A DNA stretch of 64,000 bases from contig OY756141.1 in NCBI GenBank assembly GCA_963576785.1, positions 2,046,001 to 2,110,000 on the forward strand, read 5' to 3'. The position numbers and the translations under genes were made by a program. This stretch comes from Chlorophyllum brunneum. Lineage: Eukaryota; Basidiomycota; Agaricomycetes; Agaricales; Agaricaceae. The number at the start of each line of letters is the position of its first letter. The stretch's first letter is position 1. A model generated the notes under the pieces. That model searched no databases, had not been told where the DNA came from, and worked only from the letters and a program-made list of their open reading frames with translations. Shown here piece after piece: positions 31,906 through 42,565 of the stretch.

Positions 31906-34900
31906 TTAGGACAGAGGATCAAAGTCTCCCCAATCGTTCTGTGCTGGTTTCTTGGACGCGTTCCAGGGTGACTGTGCGGGTCGCGATGGGGTTAGAATTC
32001 CTCCCATACCGGGCGTTTGTAAAGGTATCGGCAACGAAGGTGCTGGTGGTAATGACGGGGCCGATGGTTGTAGAGGTTGGAACGTCGATTGGAACATTGG
32101 TAACTGGGAGTGTGTTGAGGAAGTCGTCAGTGATATGGGGTCCAATGAAATACTGTAATTTGGTTTGGATGGTTGGGCCGGCTTCTGGGGTAAGGGTTGT
32201 GATATGGGTGGTGAGAATAGTTTAGGTATAGAAGGGCCGGGTGAAGTTGACTGAGATAAAGTGCTGAACAAATCCTGGGAACCAGTTGTGGGCTTCACGG
32301 GTGTAATAGTCGTGCCTGCAATCGTTGACGAGCTCAGTTTTGATGGTTGCGGGGGCTGGAATGAACTTGGGCGTGTGGCTGGTGATAGGGTTGATGTCGT
32401 GGGGGACAATGGTACAGAACGAGGTGATTGAGCACGTGGGGCTGCATTCTGAGTTGACATAGAAGGCTACAAAACGGTCAGTGATTGCAGGGGGCAAAGG
32501 TGTTGACAAAAACATACACCATCATCGAAGATGCTGCTCCAAACATCGTCGTCCCACGAAGTGGAGTTGCCACTTCCCGTATTCTGTGCATTGACTGCAT
32601 TTCCACCTCTCCCTATGCTCCCACTAGTCCCACCCCTTCCAACCAAACTCTCAAAATCAACTGTGACCGCAGGTAATACTCCAGTAGCCCCATTGACTGC
32701 CGTTGCAGACCTGTCCTCAATGCGCTGGGCGTCACGGAGGAACTGGTCGTGCTCCCGTTCCACCCTTTCTCCCAGTTTCTTAATGACTGACATAAAACGC
32801 TGGAACTGATCCATATTCAGTACTAGGGGATTAGATTACATCAGTGAAAACCATGGAGGTGAGACTAGATGGCTTACGTGGTCCCATAGACATCGCCCAT
32901 AATTGAGGAAGTACAAGTGTCGCTACGGCTTCGCGGTCAACTTTGAAGCCCATGGCTTCATGCACGGACAATGTAGCCATCTTTTCACTTATCAGCCACT
33001 GAAGGACACCAAGCCTGATCGCCTGGTCGCAGTAAAGGCTTACCATGACTGCCGGTTCCTTGGTTCGAATCTTAGCCAAGAGGGGAACCAGCTTCTGTGT
33101 CAGACTGGACTGTATGCATAGTATCAGTATCGCAGTGGGGGGAGACCCCTGCTGGTACGTACAGTGTCGAGAGTTTTTACCATTGGAAGGAAGGTGACAA
33201 GTGTAGCCACTTTGACTGTCAGAACCTTCGTTTTCGAGAAGACATACTGAAGTAAAGGTCCATCAGGGTGATTCCAATGCGGTAGATAGAGAGCGCACGG
33301 CAACACGAGGGAACAAAACACCCTGGACTTCGGCATAATCAATTGATTCACAGAGGTCAGGCACAATTTTCAAGGCTTTTTCTTGCACCACGGCATGTTC
33401 AGACTCGAGGGCATTGTATACCAGAGGTAGCACCTCTACGGTCGAAGCCATCAGTTAGCATACTCTATAAATAGTTGCACCAAGGACCTACGCTCTCTGA
33501 AGACATTCTTCTCTGTCTTGCTTTGCAATAGATGTAGGTTGTCCAATAGCGTTAACATATTTTGTGGAGGCTCCTTGACCGCGAAAAGGGGCTTTAGGCT
33601 TGGTAAGACCAGGCTAGCAAATTGGGATGAAGAAAGGATGTTGGAGATAACGAAAACATTAGGGAGGATGTATGGTAGTAGATGTGTATCTTTCATCTGA
33701 AAGATAACAGATTCAGTACCTGTCTGCCGCTTAGCAAGTCGGCCAGCGAACCTCTTCAAGGAGTGAAGGCAGAATTTTTCGCGTCCTCAACCCCTCTGAG
33801 AATCGATCCAGAACTCCTGTAAGACCCTTCATGAACGAGATCTTTTCCTCTCTCGTCTTGGCGGTGAAGTTGCTTCTATCCAAGAAATTAAGCGTCGAGA
33901 TGGGGAGTGAAGAGAAGAAAGAATGAGACGGGAGTGTCGACGGTGTGGGGCGTGATGTTGTGTGACGAGTAATCAGAGATCGTAATAATGCTGCGTAAAA
34001 CAGCGGTGAGCAAAACAACAGCGGGACGTGATGAAAGAAAATTTACATTGTAAATCTTTATCCAGTCTATCCAGACCTGGGACCGGTTTTCCTGCATTTT
34101 CGCGCAGTCCGCCTAGGCTTCCGTGCGTCTTGAATGGAGGTGATCCTTTACAGTGGACAGTATAGATGAGAACCCCAAGTGAATACATATCCGACGCCGT
34201 GAGGAGCTGCTCATCCAACGCGTATTCTGGACCTGCGGAATTAAGCATCAATACTGCGGCGAGGGAACCGAAGGATGGAAGCTCCGTACCCATATAGTCG
34301 AATGATCGTTGGATGTATGAAGGTACTCGTCCATCGAAGGTTGGGAATTCCCAGCTTGTTGGTTGACCATTCGTGAAGAGGGAAATCGTCAAGCCCAGAC
34401 CAGAGATCTTCCAGTCCCCTGCAATATTGATGATGATGCTTTCCGGACATATATTACTATGGATAAGCTGTGCCGATGAGTGTAAGAACGAAAGTCCTTT
34501 GCAAATTTGCAGAATGCCTTTCTGAATCTGGAAAGGGGAGCAATGTCAGTCTGTGTTATCTGCTTGTCCGTGGCCATGTTTTATACCTCGACTTCATCCA
34601 GCTCGACAAGCGAAGCGTGTCGTCCATAACCAGGAATGGAGAGCTCTAGAGTTGAAAGGATGGGCTCGGTTGCAAATATCAGTTCGCTTCGCGTCTCCTC
34701 CAAAGGCTCAACCATCTCTGTTCCCCATCGCGGTAAGGAGGTCTGGCCCACAATGACTGGACATGAATCAGACCCACCTAGAATCGAAGGATGCCTCAAA
34801 CGACTCAGAGCAGAAGCCTTTTGCGTCAGTCGGTTTTCGCTCCCTAGACAGGTTGTACGAAACGCTCACCTCAGCTTTCAGAACTTCCAGGGTCCTCTCC

Positions 34901-35208
34901 TTGGCCAAAACCCCTAGCCTCTCCATATCTGTGCTTCGTTTATCAAAACTCCAAACTGAGACCCTCTTATTCGTCACTTTATGATACGCGCTCTGCACTC
35001 TCCACAGCCCAACGGCAAAAGTCGGAGTAAACGTCGCAGCAAGAACTCCATTGCTTCCGGAGCGGGGAGCAGAACCTGATGAAGATGAAGGAATGCCGGG
35101 TGTTGTTGGTCTGCTCGAGCTAGCAGAGCCTGTGCTTGGTGGTTGGCCGATGTTGTATGATTGAGAGATGTTGGTGCGCGCAAAGAAGGATGTTGCTGCT
35201 GCGAGCAT
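31906..35208 (-). CDS. SCY1-like (SCYL2/CVAK104-type) pseudokinase
   Basis: A kinase-like scaffold of clathrin-dependent Golgi/endosome traffic. It starts MLAAATSFFARTNISQSYNI at 35208, then a Ser/Pro/Gly linker, VGLWRVQSAYHKVTNKRVSV and WSFDKRS (the N-lobe). The C-lobe keeps the overall pattern, but the catalytic loop reads IHSNICPESI instead of HRD...N and the metal loop reads ISGLGL instead of DFG. It is therefore expected to be inactive, as is known for this family. A HEAT-repeat region follows (about 33900-32830), then DDDVWSSIFDDG. The proline/serine-rich tail ends NDWGDFDPLS. Such acidic W/F motifs commonly bind clathrin adaptors. The gene converges on HRQ1, with 33 bp between stops. 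Confidence 0.9.
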
Positions 35209-35513
35209 CGTGTTGAGCTCCGACGTCGGGATGGAGGTGAAGGCTGGTGGAAGGGCTGAGGTGTGAATCGAACAAGTGCACGAACGCCCAACTGGATCAT
35301 ACTTTCGATCACCCTGAAAAGCTTATCAACAGAAATGCCCCATATATATTCCACGAAATGAGGGTAATCACGAACGACTGCAGGAACAAGGGTGGTATGT
35401 GTACAAAATACTAACACAAAGGAATGGTGGAATAAAGGACTCTATAGGACCTCCGACGGCCTTGTAAGTATTAAATCGTAGTGTATGATATTTTGTAGGC
35501 AAAGCGGGTGATT

Positions 35514-37055
35514 TCACTCGCTACGTCGGATGTTAGCAGCCAATCCGATCGCGGGTGTCGGCGTTCCACCCGTGGAGCTCAGCTCTCGATCCAGGACACC
35601 CCACGGGTCCGTGGTTACCTTGAGTACCTCTTCATATTTGAAGCACGGAACTGACCCAATGAAACTGCTTGGGGGTCTGAGCACAACACGTAGAACATAC
35701 TGGCGCACGAATGTCAATCTCCTGAATTGGGTGGTTGGAGCTCTTAGCTCACCTGGACTTCAGCCACGCCGTCCAGTATCCAAGAGACCTCTTTGCCCTG
35801 GTCGCCAGCCTTAATATCTCCCTTCAATAGTGTGATACCCTCTCTATACTCCCTGCCGTAGCGCAATGTCGCTGATGACACCATATCGTCACGCTGGATC
35901 ACCTCATTCGCTCCCTTCTTCCAAGCGTTCAGCCTTCTGAATAGCTGGATCCGAATGTTCCTCGTGAGCAAGGGGGCGAGGACAGGGTCTTCCGGGAAGA
36001 CAAGGCCCAATGTAAATGGTATAACTTGGCCCGACGCGAAGCATAATGGGTGTGGAAGCGATAGCTAGAACGGAGAGGAGCAGATCCAACAGTCAGTCAG
36101 GCGGCGATGGGAGTGCGAACCCGAGGTCAGAGCACGTACGAATGTGCATTGGTCAAAATTATCTAATGATGCGCTCCGCTTGGGTTTGGATTTGCCGACA
36201 ATGGGGTGATAGGGCGTTAAAGTGACCGTTTTTACTCGCTCGTAAAGATGATAGAGCTCCATGGTGGCTTGGCGTCGTGATGGCCGGGGGATGGTATGCA
36301 AGGGTGGTTCTGCGGGCGTAGATTTGGGAAGATAGAGAATTCGAATGACTCTCCTGGGTTCGGAAGTGAATGTTCATTTAGGCAAAATCGGGTATAATTT
36401 GCAAACTCACGATTCGTGCTTCTTCAGGCCCTTGCTTCTGCGCTTGACATCGAATCTGATGATATAGAAAATTTCGGTGGAGATAAGCTGGTGGTATGAA
36501 AAATGGGAAGGAGGCAGGGTGGTGGGTTGGCCTCTGAACTCTGCCTCGTGGGGTATCGTAAGGGAGAATAGATAGTCGTCCTCCCAGGGAAAGGAGTCGG
36601 CTTTCGTGGCGTCATAAATGATTTCAGTTTTGGACACAAGGGTCAGAATGGTGTCTGTGGACATTGTGCTCCGCTGGGTTGTGGTGACCCTAATGCGACC
36701 CTCCAGCTTTGCCGAATCAGGGATCGCGAGCGGACTAATCGCAGTGCATTCTGCTCACCGTCATTGTCACACTCTCTACACGGTCCCGGTCTCCAGAGAG
36801 GCGAATGGTTCCCTCAATCCTGCCGTTCAAGCCATAGGAAGGGGTGTGAAGGTTCCAAAGGCGAGGGCCAAGGTTGATACGCATGTGCTTTGTCTCGAAC
36901 ATCCAGTCGCAGGCGGGACAGCCGGTCATACGAGGAGGCTCGATCTGGAGCAAACACTCTGAGCTGCCAACACTGCACGAGTAGATGGGCAGGGGCTGAT
37001 CTTCGTCGACCTCGTACGGAGGCGGGATTTCGTCCTCCATTGAAGCAGAGGCCAT
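35514..37055 (-). CDS. Arrestin-like protein
   Basis: An arrestin-fold protein, probably an adaptor for ubiquitin-dependent endocytosis or signalling. It starts MASASMEDEIPPPYEVDEDQ at 37055; the PPPYEV segment includes a PPPY motif able to bind Nedd4-type WW domains. Beta-rich segments follow: NGRIEGTIRLSGDRDRVESV, then LVSKTEIIYDATKADSFPWE and LFSLTIPHEAEFRGQPTTLP. The phrase LPPSHFSYHQLISTEIFYII is typical of the arrestin N domain. Later exons give ELYHLYERVKTVTLTPYHPI, IRIQLFRRLNAW and LKGDIKAGDQGKEVSWILDG. The C-terminal exon is MTFVRQYVLRVVLR through GLAANIRRSE (stop at 35514). About five introns. Substrate transporters cannot be told from the sequence. Confidence 0.75.
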
Positions 37056-37248
37056 GCTCGGCGGGGGCGAGAAGAAAATGGGGTCGGTGGTCGCATATGG
37101 GCTACTTATACATGAAAGATACTCCGCAAATTGTGCCGAAGAGCAGAACGGATCAAGGCCAGAGACGGGTAGCAGACGAGAGCAGCCATTATTGATATTT
37201 ATTAATAGCAGTCACACCGGCTCAAGCTCCGTCCTCTTTCCTCCCATA

Positions 37249-38468
37249 ATGCGTCCGTCCCTCCCATGCCTCCATCTCCTCCAGCGTTCCCCCCGCGCCA
37301 ACAGCACAACCTTCATTGGCCTCGGTCGCATGGGGGCCGAGATGGCCTACAACCTCTTCTCCAAGCAGTACACAGACGCTCATCACTCCCGCTTCGTCGT
37401 CTGCGATGCCCTCCCAGAGAGTGCCAGAGCTTTCCGTGACCATTTCCTCGCCCAGTTCCCTGCAGCCACACTCCAGATCGTCGATACCCCTGCCCAGTAA
37501 GCCATTCCAACCGTCTGTGCTCGTACTCCGATTCATCATCGTGCAACTTAGGGCTGCTGCTGCATCCACGACTATCATAACCATGCTGCCGTCTTCACCC
37601 CAGGTCAAGCAAGTCTACTCGGAGAGCATCATACCCACCCTGGAGAAGCTGCCATCTCAGGATACCACTCAAACTCTCTGCATCGATTCAACCACCCTTG
37701 ACGTCGACGTTGCTCGTACGGTTGCAAGTGGAATTAATAACATTGGTGCACAGATGGTCGATGCACCAGTCTCTGGCGGCAAGTCCTTCTCCTTTTTAGT
37801 CGGACATCATTGCAACTTGATTCCAACACAGGCGTCTCCGGAGCTAAAGCTGGCACACTTGCTTTCTTGGTCGGAGGCACGGAGCAATCCTTCAAGCTCT
37901 CGCAACCGATCCTTTCCCTAATGGGCCAACGCATCATCCACTGTGGTCCTTCTGGCGCCGGTTTAGGAGCCAAAATTTGCAACAACGTTAGTTACCGTTT
38001 GTTCTTCCCTCCGCCACTTGGCTTATCCTTCAAAGGTTGCCCTAGGTGTCCAACAGATTGCGATTGCAGAGGCCATGCTCTTGGGGCAGAAGCTTGGCCT
38101 GGACCCTGCTGTCTTGGCTGCAGTCATTAATAGCAGCACTGGCGGCTGTTGGGCATCTTCCGTAAATAACCCTGTCCCCGGTGCCTTACCAGGCAAGTCT
38201 CCTCCCTGTGAGAGAGACTACCAGGGAGGTTTCGTCACAGCGCTCATGCTCAAGGTGCGCTCATCATGCTATTTACTAAGCAAGTTGGCGTTTGAGGGAA
38301 AATTTGTTCTAGGACATGGGGTTGGCGGCTGACATTGCCAGGAAGAACGGTTGCCCGCTACCGCTTGGTGAAGCGGCAGAGGCGCTGTATGCCAAGTCCA
38401 TTCAGGATCAGCCCGAGCTTGCGACGCGAGATTTTTCATCTGTTTATAAATATCTCAAGACACAGTAA
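37249..38468 (+). CDS. 3-hydroxyisobutyrate dehydrogenase, mitochondrial
   Basis: An NAD-dependent dehydrogenase of valine breakdown, oxidising 3-hydroxyisobutyrate to methylmalonate semialdehyde in mitochondria. The N-terminus MRPSLPCLHLLQRSPRANST looks like a mitochondrial presequence. The Rossmann fingerprint follows as FIGLGRMGAEMAYNL. The substrate loop is DAPVSGG, an intron, then VSGAKAGTLAFLVGG. The catalytic-lysine motif is GAGLGAKICNN. The C-terminal helical domain shows INSSTGGCWASSVNNPVPG, then GGFVTALMLKDMGLAAD joined across an intron, and it ends VYKYLKTQ. Full length, about 330 residues, five introns. An alternative is another beta-hydroxyacid dehydrogenase of the family, but the SSTGGCW...NPVPG run favours HIBADH. 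It is divergent from the arrestin-like gene (193 bp between starts). Confidence 0.92.
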
Positions 38469-38744
38469 ACAGCATAAGTAGACAGCCATGGGTTGAATAA
38501 ATAAGGGGGTTGTGCGGGGTGAAGGGTGTTGAGGCGAGGTGTGCTCGCAACAGGACTAGTCGGTGGCAACAAACAGGTTGGACGCGGAGGACGGGTAGGG
38601 TTTCCAACGCAACGGCAGCGCAGAGAAGCTGTGGGCGGTCGTTGATCCTTGTCGGTCGATTAAGACTCCGATTACATAACAAAAATGGTTAAAGCACGTC
38701 CCGTCTTTCTTTCTTTCTTCTTCCCATCCCACTCTCCTCCCCAC

Positions 38745-40665
38745 ATGGCCCAGAAACCAAGCGCCATCATCTTCGGTCAGTCCTGCCCACCGATGCCCAC
38801 GTCCAGCTCTGATTTGGCCCCCGTCTAGGCGGTCTCAACACCTGCTCGCGCGCCCTCGCATCTTATCTTGTCCCCCTGGATGGTGAACCACTCGTTTCTG
38901 TACGTCGACAGCCCCCTCCAGTCTCTGGCTTCGCCCACGCTTACGATCCATCAACTCTAGCACTTGCGGATCATCGACAAGTACTCTGTCGCACCAGCCA
39001 CTACGTGAGTTCATCGATCGCCCTCCAGCCCCCTTCATGTCACCCGCTTACCATGTCTCCGTTCGTTGTGCCTCTTCATGACCCATCAGGTACATCGGTT
39101 CAGAGTTCCCCAAGGTGCTGGAGAAACCAGAGGTAGAATATCGCCAAGTTAATTTGACGGTCCCTGGTATGTGTTCCCTTCATCTCTTTCCGTTCTTTGA
39201 TGACACCATCCGTGCAGAAAAGATCCCCTCGGTTTTTGAGCCACCTGCTGGGATACCCTCATACGAATTCGTTTTTGACTTCACAGGCGAGGTCTGGGCT
39301 GAGCGTTCTGAAGAGGTTCGTTGCCCTTTGTTTTCACTTGACCCCACCATTTGTAAACCCTAAACCCACATTCCTTTTGTCTCCCTTTACCCGAATCCTC
39401 GGAGATACTTTTCACGCACCATTGTTCTAACCGACACGCTAACATCATTGCTGGTTACTGTCTCCAGATTATCATCAACTTCACATGTCGGACTGCCAAG
39501 TTAATTGGCGAGGAGGCCGCAAAACGAAAAGTCAAGGCTTACGTGCGAATTCATCATCCCTACTACAAAACCTCGGGAAAGGGTCCCCAGGACGAGAAGA
39601 GCGAACTTGAACCATGGGGTACCATCGGCACGTGGTGGCATGAAACGCTGAGGATTCTGGGTGCAATTGAGGGGTAGGTTTCTTCCCTTTTGGTAACGAC
39701 TAAATGATCGATGTTTGTTCTAACCCTAGGCTGAACCTTGTCATCCTGAGACCCGGCTTTGTGTATGGACCTTACACAAACTACGGCATCAGTGCGTTAA
39801 TCCTTATTCTTTCCCGAAGAACGTGCCCTGACTTTACAACGTCCTGCAGTTGCTTCCGCGATCATCGTCGGATCTATTTATGGTTATCTCAAGAAACCGA
39901 TGAAGTCAATGTGTGTTACTGGAAGCCTATTTGACTACCGAAACTAATGGAAAGCTACTAGGTGGTCTCCTGGAAAGAACCCCACTTATACAGTCCACGT
40001 CGAGGATGTGGCTGGTGCAGCTTGGGCCGCTGCCAATTGGATTGCACCTCTAGGAAGACACGCCGCCAATGAGAAGGCTGGAGTCGAAATCCTCTCACAT
40101 ACTCCGCAGAACGACCCGCCCAAGTCATCAGAGGTGATACCAAAGGGCCAGAAGATTGTTGCTCCGGTTTTCAATGTGGTGAGTAGCATCTTTCCTTGTT
40201 GGATTCGGGATAGGCGATTAATCAAAATAGACCGACGATGCCAACAACACGCTGCTGAGCGTTGGTCAGACTGTTACGTCCGTCTTTGACACAACCTTTG
40301 AATTTTTCAACTTTGTTGAATCTACCATCATGAAGGTGTGTCCCGTAATGCACGTCTTCCTTCTTCCAGGTACTGAGCTTGATTCTTATCAGTTTGTTGA
40401 AGACGATCACGTCGAAGAAGTCAATGACCTTCACGTCAACAAATGGGCCGAGATGACGTCTCTGTCCAGCCCTCCTCTTGCTAACCAGCATCTCTCAGCT
40501 TACATGGACAAGTATGCTCTTGAGAAGCATTATGTCCCACTCAACAACGCCAAGCTGAAGAATGTCATTGGGTACAAGTTGCGCAGACCTGGGTTCACCA
40601 AAGAAGCAATTGCTGACATCGTCGAAAAGTGGAAGGCAGAGAAGAGTTTTCCTCAGCTGGCTTGA
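38745..40665 (+). CDS. Extended SDR (NAD-dependent epimerase/dehydratase-like) protein
   Basis: A short-chain dehydrogenase-like protein of the extended, epimerase-type group; the reaction is unknown. It starts MAQKPSAIIFGGLNTCSRAL, the first beta strand and Gly-rich loop. Next come ATTYIGSEFPKVLEKP, a beta strand in FVFDFTGEVWAERSEE, and FTCRTAKLIGEEAAKRKVKA. The central part has YVRIHHPYYKTSGKGPQDE, where the catalytic Tyr/Lys region would be expected. Then LVILRPGFVYGPYTNYGI, the conserved RPG.VYGP of extended SDRs, and TYTVHVEDVAGAAWAAANWI. The C-terminus, LKNVIGYKLRRPGFTKEAIA and WKAEKSFPQLA, binds the substrate in relatives. About seven introns. Similar proteins are common in basidiomycetes without an assigned role. 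Confidence 0.8.
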
Positions 40666-41196
40666 ATGACTGCACTGACTTGAACTGATGTTTATGATGA
40701 CTGATACCTCGTGCAGCATGTGCATTTGTTCTCGTAATTTGTTTCGACCTACATCGTAACACATCCGTAATACTTTTCCTTGTCTATCCCCACGTCGATT
40801 TTTACGTGTGTATGTTCTTTCCTATTTCGCCCAACCTAATACTTAATGTCTTCTTTATTGCCATACATACTTCTATACCATAGTTGTTGTGTTTTTTTTT
40901 TCCATTTCATTCGTCTTACGTACCGAAATACTGTGGCTTAGCCATCACTAATGTATCTGGCAGTCCGGAGTGGAATGAGAGAGCCATGATTGGCTGTGAG
41001 TCCCGAGTCAAATGCCACAGTCCTTGAGAAGATGATGAACGGTCGGCCTGGGCACTAATTTGAGGACAGGTGGAGTTTCATGTAAGGGCACGTTTCCCAG
41101 CGCCAATACCGCTCAGCACTCACCATTACCACAACGGTGTTGACAACACGAGCGGCATAAATACGCAGTCAGCAACCGTCACATCCGCCATTCCGG
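40666..41196. other. Intergenic region, nothing recognised
   Basis: It includes the 3' untranslated region of the SDR gene, with a T-run at about 40891-40900, and the promoter of the cytochrome b561 gene. A TATA-like element (cataaata) lies about 40 bp before the b561 start. No gene is supported. Confidence 0.5.
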
Positions 41197-42459
41197 ATGC
41201 CCGTGGCTCTCGCACAATCCAAGTCCCCTCCTGACTCATCGAAGAAAACTAGGATAGGAGGCGACGACGAAGACGCAGATCTAGAACGCCTCTTGCCGCA
41301 CGACCCGAGTCTGGCGGTGGGTGCCGCAGACCGGACCCTGGCAGCCGTTGCTGAGTTATTCCAAACAGGTGATCACCCAACCCCTTCTCCGACCTCTTCC
41401 ACTACCGCTGGTGTGATAACTGGTAGACTGGAGGAGATGGGAACCGAAGAACAGAGAAAACATGAGGGACGGACTGGAGATGGCTGGGCTAGAACTCTCG
41501 CTTTGGTGAGTTTCCCCATTCGAACAATCTTGTATAACCTGGGCTCATGACATACATTCGTAGGCCGGTGCTACAGTGAGAACCCCTTTTTAACTGACCA
41601 AAAAATCGATCGACAACATGCTGATAAATTGGTTACCAGGTCTTAGTCGTATTAACGTGGTCTATCGTTATCTTCAACAACCCAACCACATTTGGGTGGT
41701 TTGCGTTCCATCCGTTGCTACAAACTCTTGCACTTGCTTCCTTCACATATGGTGCGCTTCACCTTGAATGCTCAAGTCCTCCGGATTCAATCATACAACT
41801 GTAGGAATTTTGACTCTCCAACCTACCTCCCAGCCCGCATCCAAAGCAGCCGGATTACTGCGGCACCAAACCGCGGTTTTCGTCATTGGATTCCCTATCA
41901 TCATACTGGGAACACTGTCCGTGATGTATAACAAATGGTTACGTGAGGCTGACCATTTCAAGTCGTGGCATGGCGTATGTGGCTCGTTTCACTCAGGTGT
42001 TCTCCCTAGGACACCGGTGAGCTAATGCACCTTTTGTTAGACCCTCGGGTTTATATGTATCCTTTGGCTGCTGGTCCAAATTTTCATCGGTGCCGGGAGC
42101 GTGTTGAACGGCGGGGCACTCTTTGGAGGAGGTATGAAGGCTAAAAGGTTGTGGAAATATCATCGGTATGTAGCACAAACCCTTCATGCCAGTAATCATT
42201 TAACTAGGGCGCTTTGCAGAATGTCGGGATACATTCTTTTTCCTCTCATGATGTTCACAGCTCATCTGGGTGGGAGTTGGTCAGGCTGGGCAGAGACGTA
42301 CGCCAGTGGCCTGATCGGCTTCGTTACATATACCGTTGCACCCGCGCTTATTTTAACTGGTGTCTACGTTCGCGTTCGGTAGGTTATGCTAGTCGCGTTT
42401 TTTAGTAAAAGAGTTGACTAACTACGTCGTCTAGGCTCTCGAAGATGAAGTTCTGGTGA
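41197..42459 (+). CDS. Cytochrome b561-type transmembrane oxidoreductase
   Basis: A diheme membrane protein that moves electrons across a membrane, usually from ascorbate or a similar donor. About 80 residues of charged, Ser/Thr/Pro-rich N-terminus (MPVALAQSKSPPDSSKKTRI) precede the membrane core. The core shows the four heme histidine sites of the family in order: FAFHPLLQ, LLRHQTAVF, DHFKSWHG and YHRMSGY, the last split by an intron. Helices include TVLVVLTWSIVIF, FVIGFPIIILGTLSVMY and FICILWLLVQIFIGAG. The protein ends YVRVRLSKMKFW after a final intron. No DOMON domain is fused. Six introns of about 50 nt. Acceptor and location are not known. Confidence 0.85.
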
Positions 42460-42565
42460 TTGCTGGTATCTTCGCGTGCTCTTTTTATACTTTCTTGTTC
42501 CGTCAACCAGAGGAATAGCAATGGTATTAGAACAATGTAGGCTCTAGTTCTGGTATGTTTTATTT

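Noticed and set aside
33050..33095. tRNA-like B-box sequence ggttcgaatc
   Set aside because: It lies inside the SCYL2 coding exon, and no acceptor or anticodon arm folds around it.
35227..35417. Open frame upstream of the SCYL2 start
   Set aside because: It overlaps the SCYL2 start in another frame and has no recognisable content; treated as its 5' region.
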